64,000 bases of DNA from JAFDVJ01 sp031411895 (GTDB lineage Bacteria > Acidobacteriota > Blastocatellia > Pyrinomonadales > Pyrinomonadaceae): NCBI GenBank assembly GCA_031411895.1, contig JANOBZ010000170.1, forward strand, positions 1 through 64,000, given 5' to 3'. Each line of letters starts with the position of its first letter. Position 1 is the first letter of the stretch. The position numbers and the translations under genes were made by a program. Below, piece by piece: positions 45,501 through 53,939 of this stretch. The notes under the pieces are model-generated. The model ran no database searches, had not been told where the DNA came from, and saw only the letters and a list, made by a program, of their open reading frames with translations.

Positions 45501-48500
45501 GCAGGACGTCAATCGCCAAACGTGGTCTAGTTCGACGAGTCTGCTCGTGCATCCGGCGGATTTGTATGTCGGCATCAAGACCGAACGCACGTTTGTTCAG
45601 AAAAACGAAAAAATAAAGATCGAATCGATCGTTTCCGACATTGACGGCAAATTAGTTGCGAACCGCGATGTCGAGATCAAAGCCGTTCTCAAAGATTGGG
45701 TTTACGAGAAAAACGCGTGGATCGAAAAGACGATCGACGAACAAATCTGCAATACAAAATCGCTCGCTGACAAATCGCAGACCTGCGAATTCGTCGCCAA
45801 ACAGGGCGGGCGATATACGATCACGGCGCGCGTCATGGACGACCGCGAACGCTTTAACGAATCGGAATTTACGATCTGGGTTCCGGGCGGAAAAACGCCG
45901 CCGAAACGCAATGTCGAACAGGAAGAAGCGCAAATAATTCCGAACAAAAAGGAATACGCGCCGACCGATGTAGCGGAACTTCTCGTGATTTCGCCGTTCC
46001 CGAACGCCGAGGGCATTTTAACTCTGCGGCGCGGCGGCATCGTCAAAACCGAGCGTTTCACGATCAAGGATTCTTCGATCACTTTGAAGATTCCTTTACA
46101 GGAAAAATACCTGCCGAACATTCACGTGCAGGTTGATCTCGTCGGCGCGGCTGAACGGCAGAACGATCAAGGCGAGACAGACCCGAAGACGCCCAAACGT
46201 CCGGCGTTTGCGACCGGCAAAATAAACCTGCCGATCTCGACCGCCGTGCGCAAATTGAACGTTTCCGCCGAACCGCTCGATAAAACTATCGAACCCGGCG
46301 GAACGACGAAAATTGACGTTGCCGTAACGGATAATTCGGGCGAACCGGTCGCGAATTCCGAAGTCGCGGTCGTCGTCGTGGACGAAAGCGTGCTCGCGCT
46401 GTCGGGCTATCGTCTCGGCAATCCGCTCGATCTTTTCTACGCGCAGCGCGGCGACGGCGTCAACGATTATCATTCGCGCAAAGACATTCTGCTCGGCAAT
46501 GAAAAAGACTTGAAACTGGAGAATCTGAACGTAGGCGCAACGGGCGGCGCCACGGAAACCGTAACAATGTCGGCACCGACGATGGCGATGCCGACGCCTG
46601 CGCCGAAAACGGAAATGCGTTCGATGAGAAAGGCGAGCAAGGACGATAATAAAATGGCGGAAATGGCAGACCGGGACGAGGGGGACAAGCCGACCAATCC
46701 GGACACGCCGATCAATTTGCGCACGAATTTCAACGCGCTCGCGATCTTCGCGCCGTCGGTCAAGACCGATTCGAACGGCAAGGCGACGGTTGACGTGAAA
46801 GTGCCCGACAATTTGACGCGATACCGCATCATGGCGGTTTCGGTTGATGCCGGCAAACGCTTCGGCAGCGGCGAATCTTCCTTAACCGCGCGCCAGCCTT
46901 TGATGGTTCGTCCAAGTGCGCCGCGCTTTATGAATTTCGGCGATAAAATCCAGCTTCCGGTCGTTGTCCAAAACCAGACCGACAAGGATATGGAAGTCAA
47001 TATCGCGGTGCGCGCAACGAACGCGACTTTAACGAATGGCGGCGGCAAAAGCGTCGTCATTAAAGCCAACGACCGCGCCGAAGTCAGGTTTCCCGTCTCG
47101 GCTGAAAAGGCGGGAACGGCGCGTTTTCAGATCGCGGTCACGTCGGGCAACTGGTCTGACGCGGCGGAAATCAGCCTTCCGGTCTGGACTCCGGCGACGA
47201 CCGAAGCGTTTGCGACTTACGGCACGACCGACCAGAACGGCGCGATTTTCCAGCCCGTCCAAACACCGGGCGACGTTTACCCGCAGTTCGGCGGTTTGGA
47301 AGTTACGACTTCTTCGACGCAGTTGCAGGAATTAACCGACGCGTTTATCTATCTTTATCGCTACCCGTATGAGTGCTCGGAACAGATTTCGTCAAGAATG
47401 ATTTCGATCGCCGCGCTGCGCGACGTTCTGACGGCGTTCAAATCGAAAGATATGCCGACGAAAGCAGAACTCGATAAGAATTTTGCGAAAGACGTCGAAA
47501 TCTTAAAAGGTCGCCAGCGCTCGGACGGCAGTTTCGGCTTGTGGTCGCAGCGCCGCGAACGTTACGAATACCCGTTCCTGACGGTTCACGTCGCGCACGC
47601 GCTCGCTTTAGCGAAAGCGAAGGGCTACAACGTTCCGCAGGAAATGATCGATCGAACGAAGCCGTATTTGAAAAACATCGAATCGAAATTCGACGAATGG
47701 CATCGCAAATCGCCCGAAGTTCGCTGGACGATCTCGGCTTACGCGCTTTACGTTCGCGATATGATGGGCGACAAGGACGCGGCGAAAGCGAAAGCTTTAT
47801 TAAAAGAAGCCAGCTTAGAAAAACTGCCGTTCGAAGCGACGGGCTGGATTCTTTCCGTGCTTGCAGATGATAAAACTTCCGGAGCGGAAGTCGAAGCGAT
47901 CAAACGCTTTTTGATGAACCGCACGACCGAAACCGCCGCGACGGCGAATTTCGTGACCGATTACGGCGACAACGCGTGGCTCATCATGTATTCGAACCGA
48001 CGCGCCGACGGCGTTTTGCTCGAAGCATTGATTAAAGCCGATGTTTTAAATCAAAGTGCCGGAATTAAAACCGGCGATCTGATTCCGAAACTCGTTCGCG
48101 GCTTGCTCGATCACCGCACGAAAGGCGCTTGGTCGAACACGCAGGAAAATGTCTTTATCCTGCTGGCGTTGGACAAATACTTCAACGCGTTCGAAAAAGT
48201 AACGCCCGATTTCGTGACTCGAATCTGGCTCGGCGGAACTTACGCGGGCGAGGAACTATTTAAAGGTCGCTCGATTGATTCGAATCTTCTGAATATTCCG
48301 ATGTCGTATCTCGTCGAACAGGGCGGAACTTCGAACCTGATTCTCGATCGGCAGGGCGCGGGACGGCTTTATTACCGGATCGGAATGAAGTACGCGCCGA
48401 AAAACCTGAAGCTCGCTCCGGCGGATTACGGGTTCACGGTTCTGCGTAAATACGAAGCAATCGACGCGGCAGATGATGTCAAGCAAAATGCCGACGGCAG

Positions 48501-48921
48501 CTGGACGATCAAATCCGGCGCGCGCGTCCGCGTGCGTCTGACGATGGTCGCGCAGGCGCGGCGCTATCACGTCGCGCTGGTTGATAATCTTCCGGCGGGG
48601 CTCGAAATCCTCAATCCGGGGCTTGCCGTAACGGAAGCGATTCCGGGCGACACGCAGACTACGTCGGTTGCGGAATACGGCAGCCGCAGCTACGGGCGCG
48701 GTTATTACTGGCTGCGTCAAAACTGGTTCGAACACCAGAATTTCCGCGACGAACGCGCCGAAGCCTTTGCTTCCTTGCTCTGGGAAGGCGTTTACAACTA
48801 TTCGTACGTTGCGCGCGCGACCACCCCGGGACAATTCGTCGTGCCGCCCGCAAAAGCCGAAGAAATGTATCATCCCGAAACTTTCGGACGCACGGGAACG
48901 GATTTCGTCAACGTCGAATAA
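42544..48921 (+). CDS. Alpha-2-macroglobulin family protein with thioester
   Basis: 2125 residues from the ATG at 42544 (a GAGG lies just upstream; the frame opens further at a GTG 18 bases earlier). Signal peptide (about 1-28), then MG domains (for example near residue 140, VLRYSPEGEVPLAPDLSVTF), a bait-like low-complexity loop near 1360-1390 (rich in Met/Pro/Lys), and the CSEQ thioester with C1611 in YPYECSEQISSRM. The alpha-helical thioester domain and a C-terminal beta domain with Arg/Tyr-rich sequence follow. These bacterial proteins are periplasmic protease traps, usually paired with PBP1C; here none is adjacent. The reading frame contains a repeat insertion at 44471-44498 (peptide SETQNPKSSW). 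Confidence 0.92.
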   Translation: MKKLVSWLMFAVIYLNVFSPMMVAVNAQKTGGRTIPTTKSNMNVNLPDGLQFRLSEGTEGAETREKQAFAETNQLSEKDTTALLKRIPEIKPEQDDQADFKKREGTLPAPKTGTTVPVKFPATEQINPNIAEQAKLPLEVLRYSPEGEVPLAPDLSVTFSQAMVAVTSQEQAALVTPVELQPQVEGKWRWLGTKTLMFDTTKRFPMATKFTARIPAGTKSATGQVLQKDVVWTFTTPPPKIETAVPKNQITRRDALMFVSFDQEINAEALLRVMKVTGGGKPLTVRLATEEELNQDTSISYYVKQTQPRRWLAFRAVTNEGLTADALPADSAIVVTFPKGTPSAEGPLTTTIDQSFGFNTYGAMRYVSGWCSYQGNKKCSPSDGWYLQFTNPIDAATFDKSQIKIEPAVEGLNIYPSGNFIYFEGYKKGRTTYKVTLENKIKDIYGQQLDKPAAATFTVGSAESNLYSQGGTFVILDPTAKPAYSIYSTNTASVKVKITAVTPQDWEGFRQYMRYAYYDDQKRPKMPGRVVVNKTVAVENKPDEMVETRIDLSEALSDGFGNAIIEIEPAVKRDKYDRTKITVWAQSTQIGLDAFVDNEELVGFATDLKTGKPLAGVELSIFPNGKTPAGKTVSENDSNINLQSETQNPKSSWWEWLWSWGSSEQQPSTEVESVDENGATVDTETIEAAQGAQTTGNGILRLPLPETQSQKSQNVLIARRGKDVAFMPENSDYYWNDYGSWYKKGYSDDVRWFIFDDRKMYRPKEEVAIKGYMRFYEGGKLGDIQPIGDRAGGSVSFVVSDSRGNEITKGEAPVNAFGAFDFKFKLTDTMNLGMANIRVLTANGSWSAYHQFNVQEFRRPEFEVKAKVDSEAPHFVGGKADLSVEAKYYAGGGLANAEANWTVTATPTSYTPPNRGDFTFGTWVPWWRGFSGGESDYDDIGFRPGGQSVTQTFKGVTDAAGIHRLKIDFESVKPPRPYTISAASSVQDVNRQTWSSSTSLLVHPADLYVGIKTERTFVQKNEKIKIESIVSDIDGKLVANRDVEIKAVLKDWVYEKNAWIEKTIDEQICNTKSLADKSQTCEFVAKQGGRYTITARVMDDRERFNESEFTIWVPGGKTPPKRNVEQEEAQIIPNKKEYAPTDVAELLVISPFPNAEGILTLRRGGIVKTERFTIKDSSITLKIPLQEKYLPNIHVQVDLVGAAERQNDQGETDPKTPKRPAFATGKINLPISTAVRKLNVSAEPLDKTIEPGGTTKIDVAVTDNSGEPVANSEVAVVVVDESVLALSGYRLGNPLDLFYAQRGDGVNDYHSRKDILLGNEKDLKLENLNVGATGGATETVTMSAPTMAMPTPAPKTEMRSMRKASKDDNKMAEMADRDEGDKPTNPDTPINLRTNFNALAIFAPSVKTDSNGKATVDVKVPDNLTRYRIMAVSVDAGKRFGSGESSLTARQPLMVRPSAPRFMNFGDKIQLPVVVQNQTDKDMEVNIAVRATNATLTNGGGKSVVIKANDRAEVRFPVSAEKAGTARFQIAVTSGNWSDAAEISLPVWTPATTEAFATYGTTDQNGAIFQPVQTPGDVYPQFGGLEVTTSSTQLQELTDAFIYLYRYPYECSEQISSRMISIAALRDVLTAFKSKDMPTKAELDKNFAKDVEILKGRQRSDGSFGLWSQRRERYEYPFLTVHVAHALALAKAKGYNVPQEMIDRTKPYLKNIESKFDEWHRKSPEVRWTISAYALYVRDMMGDKDAAKAKALLKEASLEKLPFEATGWILSVLADDKTSGAEVEAIKRFLMNRTTETAATANFVTDYGDNAWLIMYSNRRADGVLLEALIKADVLNQSAGIKTGDLIPKLVRGLLDHRTKGAWSNTQENVFILLALDKYFNAFEKVTPDFVTRIWLGGTYAGEELFKGRSIDSNLLNIPMSYLVEQGGTSNLILDRQGAGRLYYRIGMKYAPKNLKLAPADYGFTVLRKYEAIDAADDVKQNADGSWTIKSGARVRVRLTMVAQARRYHVALVDNLPAGLEILNPGLAVTEAIPGDTQTTSVAEYGSRSYGRGYYWLRQNWFEHQNFRDERAEAFASLLWEGVYNYSYVARATTPGQFVVPPAKAEEMYHPETFGRTGTDFVNVE
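44471..44498 (+). repeat. AATCCGAAATC repeat inside the alpha-2-macroglobulin gene
   Basis: AATCCGAAACCC followed by AGAATCCGAAATCGAG. The same unit occurs intergenically at 18.4, 59.2 and 61.7 kb and in another coding gene at 56.5 kb. Here it is read in frame as a short loop peptide between two Trp/Ser-rich stretches. Confidence 0.7.
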
Positions 48922-49275
48922 GGTTTAATCCTGACGAAAAAAGAGTCGCCTTGATTTTAAAATCAAGGCGACTCGGTTCCGGATTTTCATTAAATGCGGC
49001 AAGCGCTTTGGTCGGCTGTCCCGCGAAAAGGTAAAAGCCTGCGCCGAAGCACAAAAAAGCCGTTTTGGAAGCTTTCAGTTAGCCCGCAAATAAATGCGGG
49101 TGTTGCGATCGAAATCGCTTTGCGGCAGCCTTCGACACAGGCTTCGAATTGACGATTTTCGAAAAATACGAGTCCCAGATTTTGAAAAGTGTCGGCAAAA
49201 AGCCTCCGAAAATTCGCGTCGTGTTTCTCGCAAGCGCTTTGTATATAAAGAAATGAAATGATTTGTTTAAATCTT
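48922..49275. other. Gene-free stretch after alpha-2-macroglobulin
   Basis: It contains the strong palindromic terminator at 48943-48974 and a small CCCGCA/TGCGGG hairpin at 49083-49100. The remainder has no gene of note. Confidence 0.5.
48943..48974 (+). terminator. Perfect 32-base palindromic terminator
   Basis: GAGTCGCCTTGATTTT is directly followed by its exact reverse complement, 22 bases after the stop of the alpha-2-macroglobulin gene. Confidence 0.8.
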
Positions 49276-50988
49276 TCAGTTTTCCGAAACGGTGACGAAT
49301 CCGGCTTCGATCAAATACCGCAAAATTTTTCGCGCATTTGCTTCGGCGTCTGAATTTACCGTGTCGAGCGTGATTTCCGCCGTTTCCGGCGTTTCGTAAA
49401 CATCGTCAATGCCGGTAAAATCTTTGATCTCGCCGCGCCGCGCCCGTTTGTACATTCCTTTCGTATCGCGCCGCTCGCAAACGTCGAGCGGCGTATCGAC
49501 AAAAATCTCGATAAAATTTTCGCCGCCGACCAGATTGCGGACTTCATTGCGCGCGGCGCGATACGGCGAAACCGCCGCGCAGACGACCGCGCCGCCGTGG
49601 CGAACGATTTCCGAAGCGACAAAGCCGATCCGCAGAACGTTCGCGTCGCGGTCTTCTTTCGAAAATCCCAAACCTTTCGATAAATTCGTGCGGACGACGT
49701 CGCCGTCGAGAATCGTCACGCGCCGACCGTGTTCGGTTAAAAGTACGGTCAAAATCTCGGCGGTCGTTGATTTTCCCGCGCCGCTCAAGCCCGTAAACCA
49801 CAGGCAAAAGCCCTGTTTATTGCGCGGCGGATAGCTTTCCGCTAAGATTTCCGCCGTTTCGCGACGCGTAAACCATTCGGGCAGAGGCTTGCCCTGATAA
49901 AGAAAATCTTCGCGGATTTGGGTTCCCGAGAGCGTGAAGGTTTTCGCGGCTTTCGGAACCCTGCTTTTTTCTTCAAAGCGATTTTCATCAGGCAAATAAA
50001 GCATTTCGTCGAACGAAATTGCGTTAACGCCGGTCTCTTCGGAGTATTTTTCGACCATTTCGCGCGCGGCGTCCGATTCGTAAAACGGCTTGCCGTGTGA
50101 ATCGAGTCCGGGACTCGCGTGGTCGCGCCCGACGATAAAGTGATTCGCGCCGTAATTGCGGCGAATTATCGCGTGCCACAAAGCCTCGCGCGCGCCCGCC
50201 ATCCGCATCGCGAGCGGCAGCAAGGAGAGCATCGTTTTATCGGCGGCGTAATGATTTTTGATGAGCGCGCGGTATGAACGAACACGCGTCAGGTAATCAA
50301 CGTCGCCGGGTTTCGTCATTCCGACGACCGGATGAATGAGCAACGCTGCGCCCGCGATTTCGGCGGCGCGTTTCGTCATTTCCTCATGCGCGCGGTGAAT
50401 CGGATTGCGCGTCTGAAAAGCGACGACGTTCGGATTGCCGAAACGCGCGAGTTTTTCGCGTGTTTCGGCGGGCATCAATCGTAAATCCTGAAAATTGAAA
50501 TGCTTCGGGAGATTTAAAACGCGAAGTTTTCCGGTTATGTTAAATTTTCCCCAATGTTCGATTTCGGCGACGAGCGGATGTCGGAAATCCTTTGTTCCCA
50601 ATACTTTTACCGCAAAATCTGCTTGCGACCATTCGTAAATTTCTTCGACCGTCAAAATCGCGAGCAGATCGTTTTTCGCGTCGCGCAGGGCAATGTCGGC
50701 GTCGAGCCGCAAGCCGTCGAAATGTTCGACCGCGAGCGTTACGGGAATCGGGAAAAGCCGTCCGTCGGCAAGTCGCAAGCAATCGCGAACGCTCTCGAAA
50801 TCGGCGCGGTTGTGAAAGGTTTCCAAGGGCGAAAACGCGCCCGTCGCGAGCAACTCCAAATCGCAGATATTTCGCATCGAAAGCTGCACGGACGGCAAAC
50901 GATTGGCGAAATCAAGCAATTCCGCGCGTTCTTCGCCGGGTTTGATTAGATTTATAAGTTTGCCGCCGTAGGGCGAGATAAGAGTCAT
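49276..50988 (-). CDS. sat-cysC: Bifunctional ATP sulfurylase / adenylylsulfate kinase
   Basis: 570 residues. Residues 1-390 are ATP sulfurylase, with QTRNPIHRAHEEMTKRA and GRDHASPG. Residues 395-570 are APS kinase with the P-loop GLSGAGKST (K406) and DGDVVRTNLSKGLGFSKEDR. The fused enzyme turns sulfate into APS and then PAPS, for sulfotransfer or assimilation. It is monocistronic, and no cysH or sulfate transporter is seen nearby. The fusion order Sat then CysC is common in several bacterial phyla. The N-terminus (MTLISPYGGKLINLI) is typical of the PUA-like domain. All catalytic residues that I can check are present. Confidence 0.96.
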   Translation of the reverse strand: MTLISPYGGKLINLIKPGEERAELLDFANRLPSVQLSMRNICDLELLATGAFSPLETFHNRADFESVRDCLRLADGRLFPIPVTLAVEHFDGLRLDADIALRDAKNDLLAILTVEEIYEWSQADFAVKVLGTKDFRHPLVAEIEHWGKFNITGKLRVLNLPKHFNFQDLRLMPAETREKLARFGNPNVVAFQTRNPIHRAHEEMTKRAAEIAGAALLIHPVVGMTKPGDVDYLTRVRSYRALIKNHYAADKTMLSLLPLAMRMAGAREALWHAIIRRNYGANHFIVGRDHASPGLDSHGKPFYESDAAREMVEKYSEETGVNAISFDEMLYLPDENRFEEKSRVPKAAKTFTLSGTQIREDFLYQGKPLPEWFTRRETAEILAESYPPRNKQGFCLWFTGLSGAGKSTTAEILTVLLTEHGRRVTILDGDVVRTNLSKGLGFSKEDRDANVLRIGFVASEIVRHGGAVVCAAVSPYRAARNEVRNLVGGENFIEIFVDTPLDVCERRDTKGMYKRARRGEIKDFTGIDDVYETPETAEITLDTVNSDAEANARKILRYLIEAGFVTVSEN

Positions 50989-51273
50989 TTGATTTCTATC
51001 ATAACGGCAAGCCGAAATCGTTCAAAAACAGGAATCGAAAACATTTGCGCGATTATTTGGACGACTCAAATTTAACTTTCCGCAGTTTCGTTTACTTCAA
51101 AGGCATTTATGTCGTCAATAACAGAAAAAAATACTAAGCAGTCACACAAGATTAATTTGAAGAAATTAGCCGCCGATTACGCGGATGCACGCCGATCAAA
51201 TCAATTAGAAATTCTGATCCGCGCATCCGCGTTGATCCGCGGCTAAAATATTAAATTTATATTGCCCGGTTAC
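50989..51273. other. Intergenic region with repeat hairpin
   Basis: Carries the mirrored GCGGAT element at 51166-51246 and the upstream region of the leftward sat-cysC gene; otherwise nothing recognisable. Confidence 0.5.
51166..51246. repeat. Mirrored GCGGATGCACGCCGAT repeat hairpin
   Basis: TTAGCCGCCGATTACGCGGA and on (51166-51201) mirrors 51211-51246, which ends GATCCGCGGCTAA. Same family as the outer arms at 52794-52959. It lies 28 bases from the stop of the leftward TonB-like pseudogene. Confidence 0.8.
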
Positions 51274-51780
51274 TTATTCGGGAACGTAATTATAAACGAT
51301 GACGCCCGTTACTTTTACTGGTTTGCCGCTCAAAAGCGTCGGCGAAAATTTCGACGAGCGAGCCGCCTGAACAGCCGAAGCGCGAAGCAAGGGATGTCCG
51401 GAAACGGCGCTTGCCGAAATGACATCGCCTTGTTCGTCAACCGTGACCTAAACATTGACCGCGCCGCTTGCGCGAACGGCTTTCGCGGCAGCCGGATACG
51501 ACGGTTTGACGAGATTCGTCGCTTTACCGTTCAATACGCCGCCCGAAATCGTTTTTGAATTCGTCGTCGCAGTATTCGTATCGCCTGCCGCCGAACCTGT
51601 CGAAGATTCGCTGTCGTTCGTTTGGTTGTTTGCCGCTGTATTGCTGTCGTTCGTCGGCGTGTTCGCTTCGATATTGGGATTTACGTGTTCTTCGCGGGAA
51701 TTATCAAAAAGATTTCGACAGCCGAGACCGGCGAAAACCAACAGCGAAACGACGATAAAAAATGTGATTCGATTTTTCAT
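51274..51780 (-). pseudogene. TonB C-terminal-domain lipoprotein split by an amber codon
   Basis: Reading leftward from ATG at 51780, the first 110 residues hold a lipoprotein-like signal (LLVFAGLGCRN), an Asn/Thr-rich linker and the start of a TonB C-terminal domain (LVKPSYPAAAKAVRASGAVNV). A TAG at 51448-51450 follows, and the same frame then continues perfectly with VTVDEQGDVISASAVSGHPL and SGKPVKVTGVIVYNYVPE to a stop at 51274. The family normally has Gln at this position (GAVNVQVTVDEQG), so one CAG to TAG change explains it. It is most likely a recent pseudogene; amber readthrough is possible but unsupported. Confidence 0.8.
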
Positions 51781-51896
51781 ATAAATTTAGTTTTGAAACT
51801 TTCTAGAGAACGCGGTTTTACCGATTTTTGCTGATTTTACATTAATTCGAGAAAAATTAATGACTAATTCGCAAATTTGTGTAAAATATTCGCACT

Positions 51897-52790
51897 ATGA
51901 AAAACATGGTTGTCTTGCTTTTGATAAGCCTCTGCTTTGTCGAAATTTCGGCGCAGGGCGTCAGGTCTAAACGAAGTTTGCCGATCGTCAATGATTTGCA
52001 GCGGCTCGTCGAGACCGAACAGGCGTTTGCCCGCACCGCTTCGGAAAAAGGAACGAAAACCGCTTTTTTGACATATCTCGCGGACGACGGAATCATTTTC
52101 AATCCGACCGAGGTAAACGGCAAGCTCGTCTGGAAGTTGCGCGAAGATTCGCCCGCGCTTCTGAGCTGGAATCCGGCTTGGGCGGATATGTCATCGGACG
52201 GAAGAGTGGGTTTTACGACCGGCGGCTGGGAATTTCGCCCGAAAGGGAAAACCGATCAGCCGACCGCTTTCGGCGAATACGTCACGATCTGGCAAAAGCA
52301 GCCGGACGGAAGTTTCAAGGCGGTTCTCGACATCGGCATCACACACGCGGCGAGCAGCAGCGTTTCAAATACGGCGTGGAAATCGCCGACTGATGCGGGA
52401 AAGGGCGTGAAATCAATTAAAACCGGAGTTGATAACGCGATTCTGACCGATATTTTTTCAAATAAAAGCATGGCAAACGGCTATTTTAATTATCTCGCGG
52501 ACGACGCCGTCGTTTTGCGCGATGGAAATCTGCCGTTTTACGGAAAACAAAACGCGTTTTTCGCGCTCGAACGACTCGAAAAGGAATTTCCGCCATCGGC
52601 ATTTCTGACTTTCAGCGGCAATCTGTCGAAGATTTTCGGTAATATGATGTACGTCTGGGGCGTTTATCAATTGAATGAAAAAGACGGCTCGGTGAAAAAG
52701 TGGAATTTTGTGCAGATCTGGAAAAACCGCGACGGCAAATGGCAGCTGATGCTCGATATTTTCAACGCGATTAAAACACCGCAGAAATAA
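51897..52790 (+). CDS. Exported double NTF2-like (DUF4440-type) protein, copy A
   Basis: 297 residues. Signal peptide (about 1-19, ending EISAQ). Two SnoaL/NTF2-like cone folds: LVETEQAFARTASEKGTKTA with FGEYVTIWQKQPDGSFKAVLD (about 35-150), then ANGYFNYLADDAVVLRDG with FVQIWKNRDGKWQLMLDIF (about 180-290). Such domains bind small molecules or act as isomerase-like pockets; no catalytic residues can be assigned. It has a paralogue at 52998 in the same orientation, separated by a nested repeat element. No ribosome binding site is obvious before the ATG, as for many genes here. Confidence 0.75.
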   Translation: MKNMVVLLLISLCFVEISAQGVRSKRSLPIVNDLQRLVETEQAFARTASEKGTKTAFLTYLADDGIIFNPTEVNGKLVWKLREDSPALLSWNPAWADMSSDGRVGFTTGGWEFRPKGKTDQPTAFGEYVTIWQKQPDGSFKAVLDIGITHAASSSVSNTAWKSPTDAGKGVKSIKTGVDNAILTDIFSNKSMANGYFNYLADDAVVLRDGNLPFYGKQNAFFALERLEKEFPPSAFLTFSGNLSKIFGNMMYVWGVYQLNEKDGSVKKWNFVQIWKNRDGKWQLMLDIFNAIKTPQK

Positions 52791-52793
52791 AAA

Positions 52794-52959
52794 TTTAGCC
52801 GCGGATAAACTCGGATTTCGCGGATCAGCTTTAAATGAACTTAGCGCCTTTGCTTCTACAGCGGGAGAAAATATTTCCCGCAAAGGCGCAAAGGCGCTAA
52901 GTCGCTAAGCAAATCAAATTAATTCTGATCCGCGAAATCCGCGTTTATCCGCGGCTAAA
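52794..52959. repeat. Nested repeat element: GCAAAGGCGC hairpin inside a GCGGATAAACGCGG hairpin
   Basis: Outer arms 52794-52828 (TTTAGCCGCGGATAAACTCG...) and 52925-52959 are mirrored over 35 bases. Inside, ACTTAGCGCCTTTGC (from 52838) is mirrored by GCAAAGGCGCTAAGT (to 52903). The left outer arm starts 3 bases after the stop codon of copy A. The two layers belong to families that occur separately at 51166 and at 27474, 30537 and 63248. Confidence 0.8.
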
Positions 52960-52997
52960 AAACTGCTAAAATCATTTTACCTTCGCTTAATAAATTT

Positions 52998-53855
52998 ATG
53001 AAAATAATCCTGTTTTTATCTTTGATTCTTTTCGCTCTGACAAATGTTTTCGCGCAAGGTGCGAGCAATCTCCAGAAAATCTACGACACCGAAAAAGCGT
53101 TTGAAAAAGCCGCTGCCGAAAAGGGAATCAATCAAGCATTTCTCGAATTTTCCGCACCGGACGGCATCTGCTTTTTTTCGGGTTATCCGGCAAACTGCAT
53201 CGAGTATTTCAAAGCGGCAAAGCCTTCGACCGCCGCGCTGTTGTGGAATCCGACGTTTATCGACGTTTCGTCAAACGGCGCGCTGGGGTATTCGACCGGA
53301 AACTCCATCTATAAACCGAAAGGCAAAACGGACACGAACGCATATTACGGCGAATACGCGAGCGTCTGGATGCGCCAGCCCGACGGAAACTATAAAGCGG
53401 TCGTTGACCTGGGAATTTCGCACGCCGAACCGAACCGCGAAACCAAATGGACTTCGCCCGCCGATTCGGGGAAAGAACTCAACGAAAAGAAATTTTCCGC
53501 CGCCGACAGCTCGACGATATTTTTTCAAACGGCAGAAAAACAGGGTTTAGGCAAAGCCTACAAAACATATTTTGCCGACGACGTGCGAATTCTGCGCGAA
53601 GGAAAAATGCCGATCATCGGCAAACAAAACGCGCTCGCCGCGTATAAAAACGACAAATCGCTCGTCAGCTTCGGCAAGCGCTCGGTTTTTGTCGGCGCGG
53701 CTGATATGTCTTACAACACCAACAGTTACACGCTCATCGACAAAAGCGGAAAAGTAATCGAAAAAGGAAATTTTCTCCAGGTCTGGAAACTGCGCGGCAA
53801 TATATGGCAAATCGTTTTCGACATTTTTCTGCCCGTCGCACCCGAGCAAAATTAG
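52998..53855 (+). CDS. Exported double NTF2-like (DUF4440-type) protein, copy B
   Basis: 285 residues, paralogue of copy A. Signal peptide (about 1-20, ending TNVFAQ), first domain YDTEKAFEKAAAEKGINQAF with YGEYASVWMRQPDGNYKAVV, second domain GKAYKTYFADDVRILREG with FLQVWKLRGNIWQIVFDIF. The pairing looks like a local tandem duplication, since domain order and spacing are the same and words such as YKPKGKTD and KQNA are shared. A mirrored CACGAATAA element starts directly after its stop codon. Function is unknown; both may bind a small ligand outside the cytoplasm. Confidence 0.75.
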   Translation: MKIILFLSLILFALTNVFAQGASNLQKIYDTEKAFEKAAAEKGINQAFLEFSAPDGICFFSGYPANCIEYFKAAKPSTAALLWNPTFIDVSSNGALGYSTGNSIYKPKGKTDTNAYYGEYASVWMRQPDGNYKAVVDLGISHAEPNRETKWTSPADSGKELNEKKFSAADSSTIFFQTAEKQGLGKAYKTYFADDVRILREGKMPIIGKQNALAAYKNDKSLVSFGKRSVFVGAADMSYNTNSYTLIDKSGKVIEKGNFLQVWKLRGNIWQIVFDIFLPVAPEQN

Positions 53856-53932
53856 ATTAGCCACGAATAACACGAATAACACGAATTGAGAAAATATTTT
53901 TATTCGTGTAATTTGTGTAATTCGTGGCTAAT
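53856..53932. repeat. Mirrored CACGAATAA repeat hairpin
   Basis: ATTAGCCACGAATAACACGA and on (53856-53886) pairs with 53902-53932 almost perfectly over 31 bases. The left arm begins on the base after the stop codon of copy B, and the right arm ends 7 bases before the ATG of kdsD. Same family as 40442-40520. Confidence 0.85.
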
Positions 53933-53939
53933 TTTTCAA

